Shown here piece after piece: positions 63,201 to 64,000 of a DNA stretch of 64,000 nt (positions are counted from its first letter, which is position 1; each line of letters opens with the position of its first letter). A program made the translations under genes and the position numbers. Source of the stretch: Athripsodes cinereus (lineage: Eukaryota > Arthropoda > Insecta > Trichoptera > Leptoceridae); assembly GCA_947579605.1 (NCBI GenBank), contig OX388307.1, positions 30,729,237-30,793,236 of the forward strand, written 5' to 3'. The notes below the pieces were generated by a model. It did not search any database, was not told the DNA's origin, and worked only from the letters and a program-made list of their open reading frames with translations.

Positions 63201-63988
63201 ATATACCTACATGAATGAATGGTTTTTTCGATATATTTAGATGGCTATTATTAATCTAATATTGAAGCTGGATAGCTAGTATAAAAGGAAGGGAGATGAT
63301 ACAGAAAACATGTAGCGGAATAACATGGTTTGTAGTGGGGGGTTAGTGTAAGTAGAAGTAGTAGTAAAAAATTAACTAAGGAGGGTAGACATACAAGATA
63401 TATGGGCTGGGGTGTGAAGTTCAAGGGCATGTTTACCCACTGATGTATTTTTAGATGAAGTAATAATAAATGTAGGATATAGCGTAAGATAGGGCGGAAG
63501 GAATGTAATCACTATATAGAATGATTTGAATTTGAATACAAATTTTATGTTCCATTTAGAATGATGGAATGTGTGATTTTTTAAATTTAGATTCAACGCT
63601 AATCCCCTTCGCGTTGCCCAATAGTTTGTTCCCTATCTTACATTCACGAAATAAAATAAGATGTCGCGACACGTGAACATCGTCCATGAATATCAAAAGT
63701 GATAGTTTAAAAATCAAACTAGAGCCAATACCAAAGCGTTGGGACGCCTTTTTTCACTTCTCTCAGTTAGATTTTGTGAAAATAGTTCAACAGTTGAGAT
63801 TATATTTTTGATTTCGTCACCTGCACGTTACGCGTAATACCCAAATCCAGCAGAAAACAACCAAAATCTTATGATTTACCTGATTTGGAACTTGCTTTCA
63901 GGGTCCTTCTCCTCGCTCTCGCAGGTGACATTACCAAAAGAATCGACAGCCAGGTACTTGTCCAGGTGAGAGCGGAGGTAGATTATAC
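30264..63988 (-). CDS. sn: Fascin (singed), actin-bundling protein, 5' end outside the window
   Basis: Cross-links actin filaments into tight parallel bundles in filopodia, bristles and similar protrusions. Visible coding exons in transcript order: 63988-63880, 47367-47220, 46974-46732, 46407-46236, 32375-32219, 31576-31415, 30991-30855, 30466-30264. All junctions are GT/AG and phases join (2-nt carry into the first visible exon), giving 442 residues to the stop. The family is about 500 residues, so roughly 60-80 N-terminal residues, including the conserved regulatory serine region of trefoil 1, lie beyond 64000. Segments read as fascin throughout: [16 protein letters not shown], then [71 protein letters not shown] and YWHVDSEGV, ending in WEY, the family C-terminus. 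These are pieces of four successive beta-trefoil folds. No frameshift or stop is present. Introns of about 16.5 kb (47368-63879) and 13.9 kb (32376-46235) are full of mobile DNA, while the last three introns are short. Confidence 0.96.
31235..31378. repeat. 26-bp tandem repeat in a fascin intron
   Basis: AGACTGTCTTTATTTTTGTT followed by AAACAT repeats about 5.5 times with only single-base changes. It ends 37 bp from the exon edge at 31415, just after the donor on the transcribed strand. Confidence 0.9.
31795..31946. mobile_element. 152-bp MITE with 36-bp inverted repeats
   Basis: GAGCCCCTAGACAAACATGC...GCGATCGACTAC at the left, and the reverse complement ending ...GTTTGTCTACGGGCTC at the right, with a few mismatches. 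It lies in a fascin intron and is non-coding. Confidence 0.8.
32425..32468 (-). repeat. Family D tail fragment
   Basis: TTTATTCATTCATTCTTTACTGTACATCGG matches the reverse complement of the family D 3' tail seen at 55320-55362 (ATGTACAGTAAAGAATAAAT). It lies just beyond the exon at 32219-32375. Confidence 0.35.
32469..33570. other. Fascin intron, unassigned
   Basis: AT-rich, no gene. A GC-richer patch at 33010-33060 (TCCCGCGCCGTTGATCCCGC) is unexplained; it could be an internal promoter or part of a diverged repeat. Confidence 0.35.
33572..33642 (+). mobile_element. Family C LINE tail fragment
   Basis: CACTCCGTTCTCTCTGCCTACTCCACCTGGAGCACGGCGTGA plus TATAGTATAG repeats. This matches the last codons and tail of the LINE at 26203-26424 in the opposite orientation. 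Confidence 0.65.
33643..34114. other. Fascin intron, unassigned
   Basis: No gene recognised. The interval 33770-33880 is slightly GC-richer, without a motif. Confidence 0.35.
34115..34313. repeat. GC-rich palindromic element with identical 66-bp arms
   Basis: 34115-34180 (GGCCTGAGTCAACAACACAC...GCAGACGATG) and 34248-34313 appear to be perfect reverse complements around a 67-bp spacer. The arms are clearly GC-richer than the surrounding intron. It may be a very young foldback element or an inverted duplication. Non-coding. Confidence 0.9.
34325..34445. repeat. Imperfect inverted repeat next to the 34.1-kb palindrome
   Basis: GGTGACATTGTGCAAAATCT at 34351 pairs imperfectly with GATTTTGCACAACGTTACA at about 34396. 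Outer parts, GCGTGTCTAC.. / ..GTGTAGGCATG, also pair. Probably an older foldback. Confidence 0.5.
34446..35783. other. Fascin intron, unassigned
   Basis: AT-rich, no gene. At 34945-34990 there is a TTACTTGTTAATCTCTTAAT..CGTTAACG block related to the right end of the repeat at 12480-13066. Confidence 0.35.
35784..36748. mobile_element. hAT-type non-autonomous element with 8-bp target duplication
   Basis: CTTCTGAA occurs at 35776-35783 and again at 36749-36756, an exact 8-bp duplication as hAT transposases make. Termini are TAGAGTTGGCCGTTATAACT and (reverse complement of the right end) TAGAGGTGGGAATAACTG, related inverted repeats. The interior is full of GTTATT/AATAAC words and holds a 54-bp tandem array (35879-36110). 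No transposase frame is visible; the long frame across the array is only the repeat. Confidence 0.8.
35879..36110. repeat. 54-bp tandem repeat inside the hAT element
   Basis: GACGACGACGTTATTCAACT starts at 35881, 35935, 35989 and 36043, exactly 54 bp apart, giving a little over four units. Because 54 is divisible by 3, an open frame of 18-residue repeats results; this is not evidence of a protein. Confidence 0.95.
36757..37419. other. Fascin intron, unassigned
   Basis: AT-rich, no gene or repeat recognised. Confidence 0.35.
37420..37580 (+). mobile_element. Family A copy, 5' truncated
   Basis: TTTTACATCTTTAATTCAGCGATCAG...TACAGCTGATCTGCTGGC, TACCCCACTTGTGAAATATAGCG and a short TGTAG tail align to the 3' two-thirds of family A. 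Confidence 0.7.
37581..38302. other. Fascin intron with an unexplained GC-richer patch
   Basis: The interval 38045-38205 (GTGGGCGTCCTTGAGAAGTA...CAAAGCGG) is GC-richer than its surroundings and gives overlapping short frames on the minus strand. It may be part of an unrecognised LINE; no motif is clear. Confidence 0.35.
38303..38356 (-). mobile_element. Family A 3' fragment
   Basis: TACCATCACGGCATTTCCCAGAAGTGGGGTAACTAGCGG is the reverse complement of the family A 3' end; the rest is absent. Confidence 0.6.
38357..38688. other. Fascin intron, unassigned
   Basis: Nothing recognised. Confidence 0.35.
38689..38906. mobile_element. 218-bp MITE with about 75-bp inverted repeats
   Basis: CTGCAGGGGCTACTCTTGAC...CGACGCACGAAG pairs with CTTCGTGCGTCG...GTCAAAAGTAACCCTGCAG. 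The centre is GC-rich (ACGATCGCGCGTTAGCGG). CTGCAG at both outer edges may be a target duplication or part of the terminus. Confidence 0.85.
38907..39410. other. Fascin intron, unassigned
   Basis: No gene recognised. Confidence 0.35.
39411..39536 (-). mobile_element. Family T SINE fragment
   Basis: Reverse complement of the family T body at 23035-23143: ATCTGGGTTTTTGTTACAAA..CCCAAATATAACC..CACCTTTCACAG..GGGAGTTTGCCG, then AAGAACCAC from the B-box region. The head is degraded. Confidence 0.65.
39696..39764 (+). pseudogene. LINE reverse transcriptase remnant (SGVPQG motif)
   Basis: One frame reads [21 protein letters not shown], closely resembling the conserved SGVPQGSxLSPxLFNxY block of non-LTR reverse transcriptases, followed by a stop. 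Flanks give no further domain. A very short relic. Confidence 0.6.
39765..40788. other. Fascin intron, unassigned
   Basis: AT-rich; nothing recognised. Confidence 0.35.
40789..41028. mobile_element. 240-bp MITE
   Basis: Ends GTGGTTTGGGATCGAAAT and TTTCGATCCCAAACCGCAC are inverted repeats of about 18 bp. The interior is non-coding. Confidence 0.6.
41029..42722. other. Fascin intron, unassigned
   Basis: No gene. AAGACAAAAGACATATTTCTTG at about 42140 resembles short blocks at 24678 and (reversed) 50425, perhaps a faint repeat. Confidence 0.35.
42723..42836 (-). mobile_element. Family A copy, degraded
   Basis: ATCATCACAGCATATCTCAC...GAAGTGGAGTAATCAGCGAC...AACATGCAGATTGTCC...AAAGGTGTTC aligns with minus-oriented family A, with a deletion in the middle. 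Confidence 0.6.
42888..42995 (+). pseudogene. LINE ORF2 C-terminal remnant
   Basis: One frame reads [15 protein letters not shown] and, after a frameshift, [14 protein letters not shown]. Together they resemble the WNxLPxxLRxA...FKxxL end of several non-LTR ORF2 proteins. Short and broken. Confidence 0.45.
42996..43594. other. Fascin intron with a short cysteine-containing frame
   Basis: The frame 43263-43445 begins [20 protein letters not shown]. The KWC..NC start recalls a degenerate THAP-type finger, but the rest does not fit and no neighbours support a gene. Left as unassigned. Confidence 0.3.
43595..43803 (+). pseudogene. LINE ORF2 C-terminal tail
   Basis: Frames give LAGHMILE-type then [20 protein letters not shown] and, in another frame, EAYIQQWG. 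This is the WxGH...GRPxxRWxD...AYxQQW layout of LINE ORF2 C-termini, broken by at least two frameshifts. Confidence 0.65.
44044..45013. mobile_element. 970-bp inverted-repeat element with GGTGGTTCAA motifs
   Basis: Ends CAGTCTTATTAATAAACG and AATAAGACTG are inverted. Subterminal blocks carry repeated GGTGGTT(C/T)AA, CCGATCAGA / GATCGGTGG and GGCGGAT words near 44090-44210 and 44930-45000. The interior is non-coding. The target duplication is unclear. Confidence 0.6.
45014..46235. other. Fascin intron, unassigned
   Basis: AT-rich, with microsatellite-like TAA runs near 45125 and (AAATA)n near 45770. A 61-residue frame at 45531 has no motif. Confidence 0.35.
47368..49095. other. Fascin intron, unassigned
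   Basis: AT-rich, no recognised gene or repeat. Confidence 0.35.
49096..49202 (+). mobile_element. Family A 5' portion
   Basis: CATTCTCTTTTGTAAGTTTTCGTGTGTTC...AATTCAGCGATGAGGCATATACCACCC aligns with the first half of family A; the 3' half is missing. Confidence 0.6.
49350..50008 (-). mobile_element. Composite A+B retroposon between 63-bp direct repeats
   Basis: Direct repeats 49350-49412 and 49946-50008 match at 62 of 63 bases. Between them, on the minus strand, is a full family A unit (49940 to about 49680, ending in (TAG)n) followed directly by the C-terminal part of a family B LINE (49675 to 49413). The LINE part reads [12 protein letters not shown]...[17 protein letters not shown]...LVADQSNGL and stop. 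WIGH, GRPR and W-R motifs identify a non-LTR ORF2 end. The direct repeats look like an unusually long target duplication. The joint may come from template switching during reverse transcription. Confidence 0.75.
50009..51599. other. Fascin intron, unassigned
   Basis: AT-rich; a (CCTA)n microsatellite lies at about 50251-50270. No gene. Confidence 0.35.
51600..51682 (-). mobile_element. Family D copy
   Basis: TACAGAGGGCGAGATTATCGC...GCGATATTATATATCTTCCAACTAA is the reverse complement of the D core, with flanking ATTCAATC. Confidence 0.6.
51683..52667. other. Fascin intron, unassigned
   Basis: No gene recognised. Confidence 0.35.
52668..52738. repeat. Short foldback related to 24580-24750
   Basis: TTCACTGTGTCAGTGTTTAGGTAGTA followed by CGAAATTAATAAAACACTTG / TTTTATTCATTTCG hairpin. 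Same block order as the copy in Nup85. Confidence 0.5.
53158..53208 (-). mobile_element. Family D fragment
   Basis: GCAGTGGCGAAATCATC...GTGATTTCTTCCAACTAACC is a diverged reverse-complement D core. Confidence 0.45.
53209..54953. other. Fascin intron, unassigned
   Basis: No gene or repeat recognised. Confidence 0.35.
54954..55455 (-). mobile_element. Family A copy interrupted by a family D insertion
   Basis: A is split: 54954-55163 (ACTACTACTATAGCATCACGG ... AAAATGTCTT) and 55363-55455 (TCGAACACCTGC ... CCGGGCGCTCCACGGG). The right half resumes exactly where the left half stops relative to other copies. There is also a small internal duplication (AACATGTAAGC..ATCATCTCCGTG). Confidence 0.8.
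55164..55362 (+). mobile_element. Family D retroposon nested in family A
   Basis: About 199 bp: a pyrimidine-rich 5' part (CCTTTTCCTATCTATTCC...), core ATCGGGTTAGTTGGAAGAAA..CAATAAACTCGCCC, and 3' end ATGTACAGTAAAGAATAAAT. Because it is clean inside A, it shows the full D layout and that D moved after A. Confidence 0.75.
55475..55612 (+). pseudogene. Family B LINE ORF2 C-terminus
   Basis: Reads [20 protein letters not shown], then a [15 protein letters not shown] end and TAA, nearly identical to the copy at 49413-49600 but on the other strand. It directly abuts the 5' end of the inverted family A copy after about 20 bp. Confidence 0.8.
55613..56107. other. Fascin intron, unassigned
   Basis: AT-rich, nothing recognised. 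Confidence 0.35.
56108..56248 (+). mobile_element. Family T tRNA-headed SINE
   Basis: GGTGGTCGGTAGTGTAATGG (A box region) and CAGGTTCGATTCTTC (B box), then CACGACACAAGTATGTTGCTT and GTGTATTTGGGC matching family T. The tail is replaced by the adjacent MITE. Confidence 0.75.
56246..56626. mobile_element. Deletion derivative of the ACATGTCC MITE
   Basis: Ends GATGGTTTAAACCACAGAAG..ACACATGTCCAC and GTGGACATGTGTCTTTTGTG..AAACCATC match the 543-bp element at 11597-12139. The interior shares TTATGTGACATGTTACATCTGTGCAC and AGGACATAGATG blocks but is shorter. Confidence 0.75.
56627..57585. other. Fascin intron, unassigned
   Basis: Loosely repeated words (GGCGTATTTTGCGTAAAATTG / GGGCTTATTTTGCATAAAATTGG, and AGTAGGAGGAGTCTC) recur about every 60-80 bp at 56850-57070, a decayed tandem array. 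No gene. Confidence 0.4.
57586..57850 (-). mobile_element. Family A copy, nearly full length
   Basis: From ATTACTACTACGATACCATC through CCCACAAGTGGGGTAGCC, CTTCTTCGTGCC, GACATTCAAGATG to GAGTGGGAGAC and GGACTCCATGG; about 265 bp with moderate divergence. Confidence 0.75.
57868..58610 (-). pseudogene. LINE ORF2 fragment: end of reverse transcriptase to C-terminus
   Basis: On the minus strand the frame reads [13 protein letters not shown] (end of the RT palm/fingers), [86 protein letters not shown] and [11 protein letters not shown], then a stop and a (GAT)n tail. This is the standard order in several non-LTR clades. Two stop or frame breaks interrupt it and the 5' part is missing, so it is a dead copy. 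GC content is much higher than the surrounding intron. Confidence 0.9.
58628..58716 (-). pseudogene. Family B LINE 3' fragment
   Basis: CAATGGATTGGTCTGCAACAAG...TCTTTTCC...CCTGCCAGCCTTTCAGATC aligns with the minus-strand end of family B; internal bases are lost. Confidence 0.55.
58717..59923. other. Fascin intron with a GC-richer unknown patch
   Basis: The interval 59030-59215 (TTGTGAGAGGGTCGATACGA...GGGAGGCTACACTG) is GC-richer and gives an 85-residue minus-strand frame without a recognised motif. The remaining sequence is AT-rich. No gene called. Confidence 0.35.
59924..60436. mobile_element. 513-bp foldback element
   Basis: Left terminus GTCGAAATAGGGAACTCATT..GTTGGTAGGCCCCA and right terminus TGGGGCCTACCATCTCATAT..GCCCGAAATAG are imperfect inverted repeats. 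The interior is a series of AAAAATAAAATCTA.. and TTTTATTTTATTTTTGCCGG words that fold on themselves. Non-coding. Confidence 0.65.
60437..61488. other. Fascin intron, unassigned
   Basis: AT-rich, nothing recognised. Confidence 0.35.
61489..61690. mobile_element. About 200-bp MITE with 75-bp inverted repeats
   Basis: GGCGTCCAGACAGATGGATG...GGAGCATTCTC pairs with GAGAATGCTCC...CATCCAGTTGTGTGGACGATGCC; the inner 50 bp of each arm is nearly identical. Non-coding. Confidence 0.8.
61691..62818. other. Fascin intron, unassigned
   Basis: No gene; the end of the interval is TG/T-rich and runs into (AAAT)n at the edge of a family A copy. Confidence 0.35.
62819..63034 (-). mobile_element. Family A copy
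   Basis: TACCATCATGGTATATCCCA..CATGTGGGGTAGCCAGCAG through GGTGGCAAACCTC, GGACACTCGAAAACTTAC and GAGTGGGAGAG to GACTCCACGGAGTG. It has an internal deletion after CCAGCAG. The tail is (AAATA)n rather than (TAG)n. Confidence 0.75.
63035..63879. other. Fascin intron, unassigned
   Basis: No gene or repeat recognised up to the donor at 63879. Confidence 0.35.
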
Positions 63989-64000
63989 CTGGAAGGAAAA

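Noticed and set aside
1..64000. CRISPR arrays, bacterial operons or prophage
   Set aside because: The window is eukaryotic nuclear DNA. The direct repeats found are tandem satellites or mobile-element duplications without unique equal-length spacers.

Overview
The window is AT-rich eukaryotic nuclear DNA, almost certainly from an insect. It has intron-split genes with GT/AG junctions, long repeat-filled introns, tRNA-headed SINEs, LINE tails, many foldback/MITE elements and hAT-type insertions. The order cannot be fixed from this sequence. Some LINE 3' tails, with a TACCCCAC...GGGA...GCGTGA core followed by short tandem repeats, recall those of moths and butterflies, but that is only an inference.

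Three genes are well supported. (1) A Nudix hydrolase of the MTH1/NUDT1 type lies on + at 16715-17221, with its coding part in one exon. (2) Nup85, a scaffold subunit of the nuclear pore Y-complex, lies on - at 19810-25830. I traced nine coding exons with consistent splice phases; they give 658 residues, the usual family length. Its 3' end faces the Nudix gene. (3) Fascin (singed), an actin-bundling protein of four beta-trefoils, lies on -. Its eight last coding exons run from 63988 to 30264 and the 5' end is beyond the right edge. Two of its introns are about 16.5 kb and 13.8 kb and are packed with mobile-element debris. A fourth, weaker gene is a 71-residue lysine/arginine-rich ORF at 4920-5135 (+) inside a distinctive locus.

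Layout: 1-16 kb is mostly repeats (foldbacks, a 133-bp tandem array, the small basic ORF with a clustered TTCC..CGTCAC motif, SINE-like family A copies, an hAT-like element and a MITE with ACATGTCC repeats). 16-26 kb is gene-dense (Nudix gene and Nup85). 26-30 kb is AT-rich DNA with a LINE tail and one MITE. 30-64 kb is fascin and its introns.

The repeats fall into families that I name here by letter. Family A is a SINE-like unit of about 260 bp with a (TAG)n tail and about a dozen copies. Family B is a LINE C-terminus ending in a conserved [15 protein letters not shown] peptide. Family C is a LINE whose last codons form the tail that A shares. Family D is a short retroposon with a GGTTAGTTGGAAGA...AAACTCGCC core. 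Family T is a tRNA-headed SINE. The most interesting signals are the motif cluster around the small basic ORF, the A/C shared tail, a composite A+B insertion bounded by 63-bp direct repeats, and several freshly palindromic elements. The proteins do not form a shared pathway; they are ordinary housekeeping or structural genes that happen to be neighbours.
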